A DNA stretch of 64,000 bases from Pseudomonas protegens. GTDB lineage: Bacteria; Pseudomonadota; Gammaproteobacteria; Pseudomonadales; Pseudomonadaceae. Of this stretch, positions 29,335 to 41,800 are shown piece after piece; the first letter of the stretch is position 1, and every line of letters begins with the position of its first letter. Both the position numbers and the translations under genes were made by a program. Under the pieces are notes generated by a model. The model was given only the letters and a program-made list of their open reading frames with translations. It ran no database searches and was not told where the DNA came from. The stretch spans positions 496,001-560,000 of the forward strand of contig NZ_CP031396.1 in assembly GCF_003363755.1 (NCBI RefSeq), read 5' to 3'.

Positions 29335-29787
29335 ATGAAAAACACCGACCTCAGCCAACTCATCCTCAGCGACCACGCCCGCATCGAAGCCGCCATCAGC
29401 ACCGGCGCCGCCTGGGAAGTGTGGTTTCAAGTGGAGTTTCTGATGCTGCTGCGTTCGGCCCATGTGGCCGCCGCCCGCGAAGTGCCCTATCCCAATCCGA
29501 ATTCAGGCCTGCGCCTGGACGTGCTGGCCCAGCAAAACGGTGAGAACTACGCCATTGAGCTGAAGGTGGAAAGTGCCACCAACGCCGGCAACAAGCTGCT
29601 GGCCGAAACTCAGAAGGACATCGAAAAACTCACCAAGTACACCAGCCCCGTCGCGGCACGCTGGGCTGTGGCCTTGGGGTACAGCGACGTTGCCAAACGT
29701 GGCTTGCGGGACTTCGCCAATGCCCACAACACCCGGGTCATCTACCAGGAATCCGGCGCCATAGGGTGCATGATCGCCACGGTTTGA
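29335..29787 (+). CDS. Putative PD-(D/E)XK-fold protein
   Basis: A 150-residue soluble protein with AGAGGA eight bases before the ATG. The spacing of D62 (GLRLDVLAQ) and E75-L-K77 (YAIELKVES), each at the end of a predicted strand, matches the D...ExK core of restriction-endonuclease-like nucleases. An amphipathic helix before it and a conserved-looking helix after it (KLLAETQKDIEKLTKY) fit the fold. A nuclease or a nucleic-acid-processing role is an inference; no methyltransferase or partner is adjacent. Confidence 0.7.
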   Translation: MKNTDLSQLILSDHARIEAAISTGAAWEVWFQVEFLMLLRSAHVAAAREVPYPNPNSGLRLDVLAQQNGENYAIELKVESATNAGNKLLAETQKDIEKLTKYTSPVAARWAVALGYSDVAKRGLRDFANAHNTRVIYQESGAIGCMIATV

Positions 29788-29801
29788 CCACCCGCTGCAA
29801 A

Positions 29802-29858
29802 ACGGCCCCGCCACGGCGGGGCCGTCGCTGCCCAGGGCCATACGCCCCCTGGGCAGCA
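29802..29858. terminator. Double hairpin between convergent genes
   Basis: ACGGCCCCGCC with GGCGGGGCCGT (29802-29825) and GCTGCCCAGGG with CCCTGGGCAGC (29828-29858) are two perfect 11-base stems between the PD-(D/E)XK gene and the 3' end of pdtA. They probably terminate transcription from both sides. Confidence 0.75.
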
Positions 29859-29892
29859 CCTTCATCCCACGCCTTGCTACCACGAGAGCACC

Positions 29893-32800
29893 TTACAGCG
29901 TCAGTTGCCCACGCTCCTCATCGGTCAGGCGCGCCCGGGCCTGTTCGCTCAAGGGCCCGGCCCCCAGTACCTGCACTGGGCTGTCGGGGTTGTAGCCCGG
30001 GGCGCGGCTGGCTTCTTCACGCTGGCGTTGCACCGGTTCGGAACCAAAGCCCAGCACTTCCACGGTGACGATGGACGCCCGGCCCTGCCTGGCTGCCGCC
30101 TGCTGATTGCGCGCCGCCTCCTCCGCTGCCTGGGACGCCGCCGAACCCGCGGCACTGGCCGAGCTCATGGCGCCGGTGTTGACCGCCGCCGTGACCGGCA
30201 CCCCGGACGACTTGCCCTGGGTCTGGATGTTCGCCGCGTTGACCACCCGCAGTGCGGCGATATTGACGTTGCCCGAGACCCGGATACCCGCCTCGCCGGC
30301 ATCGATGGTGCCCAGGGGTGCGATCAGGTCGATGTCGCCGGCCGCCACCTCGGGAATCGGGTTGAGGGTGGCGATCCCGGCCCCGGTGCTGGGCACCGAC
30401 GGTGACAGGCTGACGTTGCCCCAGGTGTCGTAGACCCGCTTGGGCGGGGTGTAGACCACGGTGGTCTTGGAGCCCCGGCCGGCGTTGATGTCGCCCGCCG
30501 CCGACCAGCCCATGATCGAGCCGCCGAAGGTGGTCATGATCCGGCTCTGGCCCAGGAGGATGCTGCCCAGGGAGTACAGCTGGATGTCCCCCGCGCCCTG
30601 GGTGATGACCCCGGCCGAGGCCGGCGGCGCGGTGCCTTCGATGCCGAAGGTCTGGTGGCCGCCCGGGGTCAGCATCTGAATATTGCCGCCGAAATCGGTG
30701 TGCACCCCGGCGCCGCCGAACAGAGTGATATCGCCCTTGTAGGTGATCGGGTTGCCGGCCACATCGGTACTCGGGAACAGCCCGGCAATCGCCGCCCGAC
30801 CCCGGGCGTAGCTGCCCTGGCGTATCCCGCCGTCCTGGGTGTACTCGCGCCCGGCGGCCTTGAGCTCGGCAAAATACACATCCCGGGCAAACACCCGCTG
30901 CTGCTCCGCCGGTAAGGCCGCGTAGTAGGCCCGGGCCTGGGCGCTGTCGCCGACAAAGCCGAAGCGCTGCGCCAGCCAGTCCAGCAGCTCACCCTCGTAG
31001 GTCTTGGCCACCTTGCCCGCCGACAGGCTTTCGCCAGGCTGAGCCAGGCGGCTCGGGTCCAGATAGGCTTCGACAAAGCGTCGATAATCCGGGCCGCTGG
31101 CACCGACCCCGGCCTGCATCACGATGCTCGCCCCGGGACGGCTGTCCCCCGCCGCCACGGCGCCGAGGCTGGTGACGCTGACCCGGTCTTCCATGAGGAT
31201 GTTGCGCCCCGCGGTCAGCTCCAGGGTCCCGGGGCCGGCAACGTTGAAGCTGCTGTAGAGAATGTCGCGCCCGGCACTGGCGATGGAGATGTCGCTGGGG
31301 TTGTGCTGCACGAACAGGTTGCCGCTGAAGGTGTATTCGCCATAGGTGCTGTTGCCGCCCTTGGCCCCGCCAAGACCGGTGCCGCTGCTGACGATGTCCT
31401 GGCCGGCCTTCATCCAGACTGCGCCACCGCCTTCATAGTAGGTCTGTCCCAGGCGTGGGTCGGACGCCGTGGTGAGGGTCAGGACGCGGCCGCTGCTGAC
31501 CCCCAGCAAGTCGCCGTTGATGGCATAGAACCGCGACGGCTCGGTGTTGCCCGCCCACTGGTTGGTCGCCGTGTTGGGACCGAAGGCAAACAGCGGGAAC
31601 ACCCCGCCGCGGGCCCGGTTGCCATCGGCGGAGAGATTGCCGCTGGCCGCCAGGGGAATCCCTTCCAGGGTCGCGCTGGTGGCCATGAAGGCTGGGTGCT
31701 CGGGGGTCGCCAGCGCCTGCGCCGAAGCGCTGGAGCGGCTGACGGTCAACTCGCCACCGTAGATCGAGTCACCGGCCAGCAGCTGCAACTGGCCGTTCAG
31801 CGAAGGCGCCAGCACCAGTGCCGCCGGAACCACCGCCGCCCCCGCCTCATACAGGCTGGATTGGCCGTAGTAGAGGCTACCGCTGGCCGCCACGGCGCGC
31901 AGGGTCGGCGGGTAGACGGTGGCCATGTCGGTTTCCGTGCCCCTGGTCAACGGCGTGAGGTTGCCCCCGGCCGAGTACAGGTCGATGGCGCTGCGCTCGG
32001 TCCACAGGGAGAACCAGCTCTGGCCGATGCCGGTGGCCCCGCTGGCGCCCTGGTAGGCCCAGCCATTGGCCAGGGGCGCGCGCCCGGGGTCGGCCACGGT
32101 CTGCAGCACCAGGTCGCCACGGGTCGACAGGCTGAAGGTGGCATCGCCCGGCATCAGGGTCATGCCGCCTGCGGCCACCGCCAGGGTCGCCCGCTGCGGC
32201 TCGAAGGCCCGGGTTTCGCTGCGGCTCTGGTCCGCCGCCTGGGCGCCGTAGTGCAGGTCCAGGCTGCCCAGGGCTGCGCTGCTCAGTTGCGCATGGCCGC
32301 GCAGGTTCACCAGGGCGCCGTTGAACACGCCAAAGCCGACCTGGCTGTAGGGGTTGACCTGTCCGCCGACGCGCAGGGTCAGGTCGCCACCGCCGGTCAC
32401 TTGCCGGCTGCCATCGGCGGCCACCCGGCCGGTGCTGCCCACCGCCAGGATCAGCCCGGTGCTGCGCGGGTTGACGTAGCTGGCGTAGACCGGCGCCGCC
32501 ATGGGCGCCAGGGCACCGGCATCACCGCCGACCTCGACCTCCAGGTTGCCGCCGCCCAGGGTGCCGAAGCCGGTGAAGCCGACCATCTGATCGGCACCGC
32601 CGGCGCTGTTGGCGGTGTAGGTGCCGAAGTTGATCCACCAGGCCGTGTCCCGCGCCACGCCGCCGCTCAGGTCATTGCCCTGGCGCCACAGCCAGTTGCC
32701 CACGTTGCTGGAGTCGTTGCCGGTGTCGCTGGCCACCGGGCGGCCCGGGGGCAGTTGGTTGGGCAGGGTCACGATGTTGCCGCCGAGGTTCGCCCCGACC

Positions 32801-35800
32801 TTGATCCGCAGGTTGCCGCCGCCGTCCGGGTACCAGGCCCGGTAGACACTGCTGGCGCCACCGTCCACCAGGGACTCGTAGCCGCCAGCGACGTTGTTCA
32901 GCACTTTCTGGCCGTTGCCTCCCCGCGCCAGGTTGTAGGGATCGCTGGCCGAGGTGGCGCTGGAGGAGGTGCCGGCGGTGTACACGCCGAACAGCGAATC
33001 CATGCTCAGGTTGCCCGCCGCCAGCAGGTCGAGGTCGGCGGCACCGGTGCGCACGACGCTGAACCGGGTGCTGCTGGGCACCAGGGCGTAGGAGTCGCCG
33101 ACGGCGCAGTAGCTGGGGGTGTTGTCGCACAGCGCAGGGTCACCGAACTCGTCGAAGTTGACCGGCTGGCCGACCATGCTGTCGTCGCCGAAGAAGTCCA
33201 GGGAGCCCTCTTCGGTCCAGACATACTGCGCCTGACCGAACATCCCGTAATGGCTGTCCGCCAGGTGCAGGTTGCCGGCCGTGGGCTGGCTCTGCAGCAC
33301 GCGGCTGTCGGCCGCCGCGGTGTCGGCCCCGGCCACCAGGCGCAGGGACCAGGACTGTGCGCCCTCTGTCAGCATCGGCGCGATGGCCCAGAGCTTGCCC
33401 TGGCGCCCGCCGTTTTCCGGCCGCAACAGCACCGAGGCCACCCCGCCCGGCAGCTTGATATCGGTGCCCGAAGGAATCAGCGCCCCACGGGACAGCTCTT
33501 TGCCACCGTCGAGCACCACCAGGTTACGCGCCCCGGCAACGCCCGGCAGGGGCACGCCCTTGGGCCAGGTCAGGGCATTCACCGCAGTATTGGCGGTCAG
33601 CAGTGTGCCGGCCTCCAGCACGCTGCCCGGGTTCAGGGTCAGGCTCTGGTTCAACAGGGTGCCGGCGGCGAACAGCAACGAACCGTTGCTGTCGCGCACC
33701 GCGGCGGCCAGCACCGTGCCCGCCGGCAGCACCAGGCTCTCGCTGAGGGTCGCCGCCACCGGCAGGCGCGTGCCCTGCGGCAGCGTCAGGGCCTTGATCG
33801 GCAAGTCGTAGTTGAGGGTGCTGCCCCCAGGGAACAGGGTGCCGTCGGCCAGGGACAGGCCGCCCCCCGGGATCACGATATCGCCACCGGTGAAGTCGAT
33901 GCCGGCCCGCAAAATCCAGCCATTGTCGTCATCGGTGCCCGGCGGCGGGGCGAAACCATCGTTGATGCTGCCGTAGACGTTCAGGTCGCCACCGGCGCGC
34001 AGGCTCAGGCTGCCCACTTCACCGGAGCCGTAGACGTTGTCGTCCTTCTGGGTGTGGGGGTTGAGGCTGGCGTAACGGTAGCCGGACAGGTCCAGGTCGC
34101 CCTGCACCACCAGGTCGCCGTCGGCGGTCTTGCTGACGATCTGCACCCCGGGCCGCAGGTGCAAGGCATCGGCGTAGGTGGCGTTGTTCAGGCCGGCCAG
34201 CTTGTTGTGCAGCAGGTCGTTGTTCTGCAGCGCAGCGTTGATAAAGGCGGTGCTTTGCAGGTGCTTGGCCTCCAGGTAGGCCTGGGTGATCTCCTGGTAA
34301 GGGCGCCCGCTGGCGGTGGCGTCGGTTTTTTCCGGGGCATCGTCGTAGCTGATCATGCCGTTGACCGCGATCGAGCGCGCGCCCTGGATATCCAGGCGGC
34401 CACGGGCATCGATGTCGATGTCATTGCTGCTCTGGTCCGCCTGGACGATGCGCGGCGCGTTCAGTTCCAGGGTGCCGCGGCTGCGGCCGTCGTTCTGCCC
34501 CGGGGCGCTGCCCGACGCCACATCGGTGCCGTGGCGCAGGTCGATGCGCGCGCCGTCGGCCAGGGTCAGGCGGCCCTGGCCCGAGCTCAGGACCACGCTG
34601 GCGCGGTTCGGCGAGTCGATGATCTTGCCGAAGCTGTCGACCCGCAGCGTGCTGCCGTGGGCGTCCAGCAGCGCGCCGCTGTCCAGGGTCAGGCCCTGGC
34701 TGGCCGCCAGGTTGATGCTGCCGACCCGAGCGCCACTGGCGTCCACCCGCCCACTGACCCGCAGGCTGCCATGGTCCAGCGAGACGTTGATGCTGCTGGC
34801 CTTGACCCCGTCGCCAATGGTCAGGTCGCCCTGCTTGAGCTGGAAGCTGCGGGCGCCAAAGACCTGCCCCTGGTTCAGGCGCTGGTTGAGGGCGGCGAAC
34901 TGCTCGTCCAGGCTGCCGCTGCTGCCCAGGTGCTGGGCCTGGATTTCCACCGCGCCGCCGAGGAACGGCACCAGGGTGCCGCCGGCATCGTACTGGCCAC
35001 TGCTGCCGCCGAGGATGCTGCCCGCCAGGTCGACCCGCCCGGCCGCGCTGTCCAGCGCCACCACCCGCAGCTTGCCGGCCTGGTTGTGGCTGGCCGAAAG
35101 ATCAATGGTCGAGCCGGCCGCCTGCAGCACGTTACCGCTGCGGCTTTGCAGCAGCACTTCGCCGCCGGCGCCGTATCGGGTCAGGTCGTTGAACGCGATG
35201 GCGCGACCGGCCACATCGACCCGCGCCGCGTCGGTCAACAGCACATCGCCACGGGCGCCCAGGGTCACCTTGCCGCTGGGCAGGACCACGGCGCTGGCCA
35301 GACGGATGCTGTCGCCCTGCAGGGACAGTTCCGCGCCCTGGCCATTGGCCGCGCCACGGGGGCCCGCCGAGGCGCCGATGTCGATGGCGCCACCGGCGCT
35401 GATGCGGTTCACCGAGCCGGCCTCGCCAGTCATCAGCGGGGTGATGATATTCAGGTTGCCGCCACTGTAGGCAAAGCCGCTGAGCGGGTCGAAGGCGCCC
35501 TGGTTCTGGTAGACCGCCAGGCTGCCCTTGTGGTTGGCGGTGATGCGCTGGCTGGCATTCAGGTTGACGTTGGCAAAGCCCAGGGCCAGGCGGTCGAAGC
35601 TCTGGGTGGTGCTGGGCTGGGCGAAGGCGCCGTAGCCGAACTCGATGCGCTCGGCGTCAATCTGCAGACGCCCGCTGCCGGTCCCGGCCCCTCCGGCCAC
35701 CACCGCCCCGGCCGGGGTCACCGCGCCCTGCCAGATCAGGTTGGCAGTGTGGATGCTGGCCACGTCATTGGCCCCGCCCGCGCCGTAGATCGCCGGAGTG

Positions 35801-38800
35801 GAGAGCATCAGGTTGCTCAGCAGCGACTTGCCGGTCAGCGGGTCGTAGGTGTCCAGGGTGGCGCTGCCGTAGAAGTTGAAACCGTCCCGCGCCGAGAGCT
35901 GCAGGGTCTCCAGGGCCGGCGCACCGAACTGGGTGTCGCCACGCAGCAGGCGATCCAGCACTTGCTGGGTCAGGGTCATGCCACTGGGCAGGCGGTTGCC
36001 CGCCGCCGCGGCCGCCAGGGCTTCGGGGCTGCCGACATTGATGTTGTTCAGGCCCAGGTTCAGGTGGCGGGTGCCGTAGCGCACCTGATCACCCAGTTCG
36101 AAGGTGTTGTCGGTCAGGGCGACGATGCTGCCTTCGGAATACAGCGCGGTCTGCCCGCTGCAGGGCGCGCTGGCGCAGGAACCGACCTTGATGCCGCCGC
36201 TGCTTTGCCCGCCGGCCTGGACCTTGCTGATGACATTGAGCAGGCCATTGGACACCGCCAGCATATTGGCCACCTGGTAGGTGAAGCCGTCCCGGGCGTC
36301 ATAGCTGGCCTTGCCGCGACCCAGGGTGTTGATGGAGGCGCCCTGCTCCAGGACGATCTCGCCGCTGTTGCTCACCAGGAACACTTCCGGCGCGGCCAGG
36401 GTCACGCCTTCGCGCAAGGTGATGGAGCCCTTGGGCGCGTTGATGCCTTCGGCCAGGGTGATGTAGTTGCCGCCCTGGCCGTACTTGACCAGCGTCAGGC
36501 CACCGAGCATCAGCCGCGCCGCGCCCAGGGTATTGAGGCTGTCCGCGTCCAGGGTGACGCCGCTGAAGCCGCTGGTGGCCGACTTGCCGGCGGCCACCAC
36601 TTCAATGCCGCCGCTGCCCATGTTCAAGATCGCCACGGTGCCGCCGTAGCCGCCCTGGGCGGCGTCGAAACGACCGATGCCGTGGAAGGAGAAGGCCTGC
36701 TCCCCGGCCCCCGCTTGCAGCGCCAGCTTCAGGGTCTTGGCGTCCACCGGCAGCATCGGCCGGGGCACCCCGAGGCGCGCCGCATCGGCCAGGGCGAACT
36801 GGGCGTAGCCGGTTTCGTTGTACTGGGAATAGCGCCGCAGGGTATCGGCCGAGGTCAGGATCAACTGACTGGCCACGCTGTTGCTGATCCCGGTGTTGGC
36901 GATCGACAGGCGCCCGGCGGTGGACCAGGAGCCATTGCGCAGCTGCTGGGCCGCGCTTTCGCTGCCAAGCCCGGCCAAGCCGTTGATTTCGACGCGAAAG
37001 GCCCCCGGCATCAGCGCATAGGTGGACGGCATCAGGGTGTAGGTGCCCGCCGCCAGCCCCGGCACGCCACTGCCGATGGTGATCTGCTGGCCGATCAACG
37101 GGTCCACCGCGCCGCCTTCCGGAGCCACCGGCGCATAGCCCGGCTGTGCCCCGGGGACGATGGCGTAGATCGGGTTGCTGCCCAGGCCCGGCAGGATGAA
37201 GCTGCCGTTGGCGCCGATCTGCACCAGCGGGCTGTAGCGCGCATCGGTCGAACCGCCGCGCCCGGAAATGAACCCGGCCCCCAGCAGCTCGCCGCCACCG
37301 GACAGGTCCACGGTGGCATTGGGTTGCACCTGCACCGACTGGCCCCCGAGGATCACCCCGACGCTCAGGTCGCTGTTCTCATTCACCAGGGCGCCCTGGC
37401 CGAGGAAGGTCACGGTCTTGCCGTTGTACTTGTAGACCTGACCGTCGACGGTGCCGCCGTAAGGCAATACCAGGCCCTTGCCGCTGACCGAGGTCAGGCT
37501 GCCGGGCAGCAACTCCACCTGGCTGGCGCCCAGGTTGCCGATCTCGATCAGGCCCAGGGGCGCACGAATCACCCCGCCCTGCTTGATGCTGGCCGCACCC
37601 AGTTGCAGGCGGCCGAAGGCCGAGTACGGCACCGCCGGGTCGCCATTTCCGGTGCGGCCGATGGTCAGGGTACGGCTGGGGTCGAAGTTGATGCGGGTGC
37701 CGGAGATATCGTTGAGGTAACCGGCAATCACCCGGGCCCCGACCTCGGTGGCCGGGTACAACTGCGCGGCCCGCAGGGTCATGTCGCCCTGGGTCAGCAG
37801 CTGGGTGCTGATGCCCTTGGCGATCACATCGACACCGGCCCCGGCGAGGAAACGCATATCGCCCTGGCTGGTCAGTTGCACATGGTCGAAGCCACGGCGC
37901 TCGACGTTCAGCAGGCTGTTGTCGGCCTGGCGCAAGGTGCCCTTGCTGCCGAACACCACGTTGCCGCGCACATCGATCAGATTGGCGCTGGCATTGAACT
38001 GCGCCTGGGTGCCCCGTTGCGATGGCGTCCCGGTGGACACCGGGCGCAGGTACTGATCCTTGGCCTCCAGTGGCGCGAGGATGCCCGCCAGCAACAGGTA
38101 GGGCGCCGACAGATTGACCCGGGCGTTGGCCGCGGCACTCTCGCTCAGGTTCAGCGCGCCGCTGTACAGGCGCAGGCTCTGGCCCATGTTCAGCGACACA
38201 TCGCCGTCAAAGCTCAGCAGGCCGTTGCTCAGTAGCGCCAGATTGTCAAAACCGCCGGCCGTGACCTGATCCACCCCGAGGCGGCCATGGCCGTACTCCA
38301 GGCTGGCGGCTGCGGCGTCGGCACTGGCCGGTAGCCCACTGCCCTGGTGGACCTGGCTGAGCACCAGCTCCCGCGCCTTGAGCACCCGGTCGTTGACCGC
38401 GTTCTTGATGTAGTACGGGCTTTCCAGGGCCAGGGACAAGGTGCCCCCCGCCGCGCCGGCGCCCCCGGCCCGGGCGACGAAGCGGCCGTCCAGGTACAGG
38501 CCGTTGTTGGAAGCGAAGCTGATGCTGCCACCGTTGCTGGCCACCTGCACCCGGCCCTGGCCGGGAATGTCCAGGGCCGCCTGGGCCCCGGAAGCGTCAA
38601 GACGCGCACCGTCGCGCACCACCACAAACAGGTCGCTGGCCTTGGCAATGCCGCTGGCCAGGTCGATCTCGCCGCCGATGGCGATCTTGCCGCCATTGCG
38701 CACCTGACCGTAATGACGGCCACGGTTGTCCACCGCGCTCACCGCCCGCGCCGCCACGTCGATCAGCGCCTGCTCGCCGACCCAGATCGAACGCCCGTGG

Positions 38801-41800
38801 CCGGCGGCATTGGCGGCCTCGGAACTGGCCACCGTCAAACCACCGAGGCTGACGCTGCCGCCCCAGGCATTGAGGGTGCCGTTCATCGTCAGTTGACCGA
38901 CGCTGCGCAGGTTGATGGCCTGCCCCGGGTCGACACTGATCACCGCGCCCTGCCCCACGGACAACGCCGTGGTGGCCAACTGGGCCGCCGTGGAGTACTG
39001 ATTGCCGGCGCTCAGGGTCAACCCGGCGCCACGGCGCTGGGTCAGCACCCCCTTGGCCGCGTCTTGCTGGTACAGGTCCGGCAGCCAGGGCTGCAGAACG
39101 CTGGCCGGATCGCTGCCAGTGGCACTGCTGCCAGCCTGGGCAGCGAGGCGGTAGACCGGCATCTTGACCTCGACCTGGGCGCCGTCGGCCACCGTCAGGC
39201 CTTCATTGCCGGTGATGTCGTAGGCACCGAAACCCTTGTTGAAGAAGTCCCCCGCCAGTTGCAAGGTTCCGGCTTGCGGGGCCACGTCCTTGGCGCCGAT
39301 CAGCACCTTGTGCGCCTGCAGAGCCAGGGTGCCGCCACCGTTGACTCCATGGCCGCGCAGCTCGCCCTTGAGGTCGAGCTGGCCGTCGGCGGCCAGGGTC
39401 ACGTCGCCGCCCTTGCCACCGCTGGCCTTGCCGTCATAGCCGAGGCTGGCGCCGGAGCTGGCATCCACCAGGGTGCCGTTGCCCAGGTTGAGGTCGCCGC
39501 TGCTGCGCAACGACAGCTTGCCACCGTTGATAAAGGCCAGGCCGCTGCTGTCCGACGGGTCCAGGGCCAGGTTGCTCCAGCGTCCGCTGACATCCAGCTT
39601 GACTCCATCGGCCACCTTGACCCGGGCCTGGGCGCCGCCGCTGGGCGCGAGGATCACATCGCCGACCACGAAGTTGCGGTTCACATCCACCTGGTTCAGC
39701 ACGTTGCCGGCGTTGATGCTGCCGCCGTGGGCCGTGAGGTTGGCGTTGAGCTGGACCTCTGGCCCGAACAGGGTGATATCGCCACCGTGCGCCACCTGCA
39801 GCGCGCCGTTGACCTGAATCTGCTGTTTGGCGCCGACCTTGATCGCCCCCAACTGGAAGCCGTTGAGGGTGTCGCTGTCGAGCACCAGCTGGCCCTGGCG
39901 GTTGGCCGGCAGGGCTGTGGTGAGGTCCAGGCCGGCGGCAATCTGCTGCTGGTTGGCCTCGATCAGCACCTTGTCCACGGTCGGGCTCAGGGCATAGCGC
40001 AGGGTGCCGCTGGCCTTGTTGTAGATCGGCGTGTAGTTGCCAATGATCAGTTGCGCGCGCTGGGCCGCGGCCTTGTGCGATTGCTGGTAGCCGTCGAGGT
40101 TGACGTTGGGCGCCTGGGTCTGGCGGTCGCCCTTGAACACTTCGCTGACCAGCTGGCCTTCAAGCACTGCGTTGCCGGTGCCGATCACCAGCTTGCCGGC
40201 GTCGCGGCCGACGCTGTAGCCGGCCTCGTAGCGGCGCTGCTGGGCGATCAGCGGGTTGTAGTAGTAATCGGTGCGGCCCCAGCGCGGGCTGCTGTCCACG
40301 TAGCCCTTGTAGATGCCGGTGTAGAGCAAATCCCCCGGGGCTCGAGACAGCTCGTACAGGCGCCCGTCAACGCCCTTGAGCCAGGTCTGCTGGATATAGC
40401 CGGCCTGCACATCGACGGTGCCGCCGGACAGGTTCAACTGGGCCCCGGACTGGGTCACCACCTCCTTGCCGGTGAAGGTCAGGGTGCCGCCCTGGGCCAT
40501 CCACTCGCCAATGTTGTGACCCTGGGTGCCCAGGTAGCCGCCCACTTCCAGCAGGCCGCCGGCGGTGTACCAGCGATCAGTGGCATAGCCGTTGGTACCG
40601 GCCGGAACGAACACCAGTTCGCGCAGGTCGACCCAGACATCGTTGTTGATCAACTGGCCGCTGTCGCGGTTGCCCGCCGAGTCGCGCTGCTCGTTGCCCT
40701 GGACGTTGATCTTGATGGTGTTGGACTCCATCGCCACCTTGACCCCGACCGCGCCGGCCACGTCGATCACCGAACCGTCGCGCACCAGGCTGCGCTGCCC
40801 GGCACTGACCGCCACCTGGCCACCGGTGGCCAGGGTGATGGAGCCGTTCTGAAAATCCACGGTGCCGCCACTGACGATCTCCACCCGCGACTGGTCGCTG
40901 CGGTCGGCCACGCTGCTCAAGTTGTTGAACGGCCCGCTGATCAGGTTGGTCGGGGTGCCGTCGAGGTTGATCAGGCCATTGTTGCGCTGGCTGTCCAGGG
41001 CGGTGTTGCCACTGCTGTCCAGCAGGATCGCGGTGGTGCTGCCCTGCCCCAGGGTCACGCTGCCGCTGCTGTCGCTGGCGGCGTTGAGCAAATGGATGGT
41101 GCCGCGGGTGTCCACCGAGGTGCTGGCCAGGGCCACGCCGTTCTGTTGCACCCGGTGCCCGGTCAGGGTGATGTCGCCGGTGGACGCCATGATCAGGCCA
41201 GTGTTGCTGACCGTGCCCGCCGTGCTGCCGGGCTTGAGCGAGGTGGCGACCTCGTTGCCCCGTGTCGTCGAGTGCTGATTGCCGCTGGTGCCGACCCCGC
41301 GGCGGATGTAGAAACTGTCGCCGGCCGCCAGGGTGGTCTGGCCCTTGGCGGTGACAATGGTGCCGGCGTTTTCCACTTCCGACCCCAGCAGCAAGGCGTA
41401 GCCGCCAGACTCGGTGGAGCTGGCTGCCGGGTGGGTCTGGATCAGCGCGCCGCGCTGCACCTGGACCTTGCCCAGGGCATCGGTGAAGGTCGGCTGGGTG
41501 CCGTTGGCGTCCACATAGAGGCCTTGCTTGGTGAACTGCTCGTCGCTGATGGTGGCCGCAGCCGCCACCAGGTTGCGCACGTTGACCTGGCTGGTGCCGC
41601 TGAAGATCACTCCGTTGCGGTTCATGATCATCACCGTGCCGGCGCCCTTGATCTGGCCCTGGATCTCGCTGGGCCGACCGTTGGGGTCATTGACCTTGTT
41701 CAGCAGCGCCCAGTTGGACTGCTGCTGAAAATCCACGGTGGTGTTGCGCCCGACGTTGAAGGTCTCCCAGTTGAGGATGGCTTTGTCGGCGGTCTGTTCG

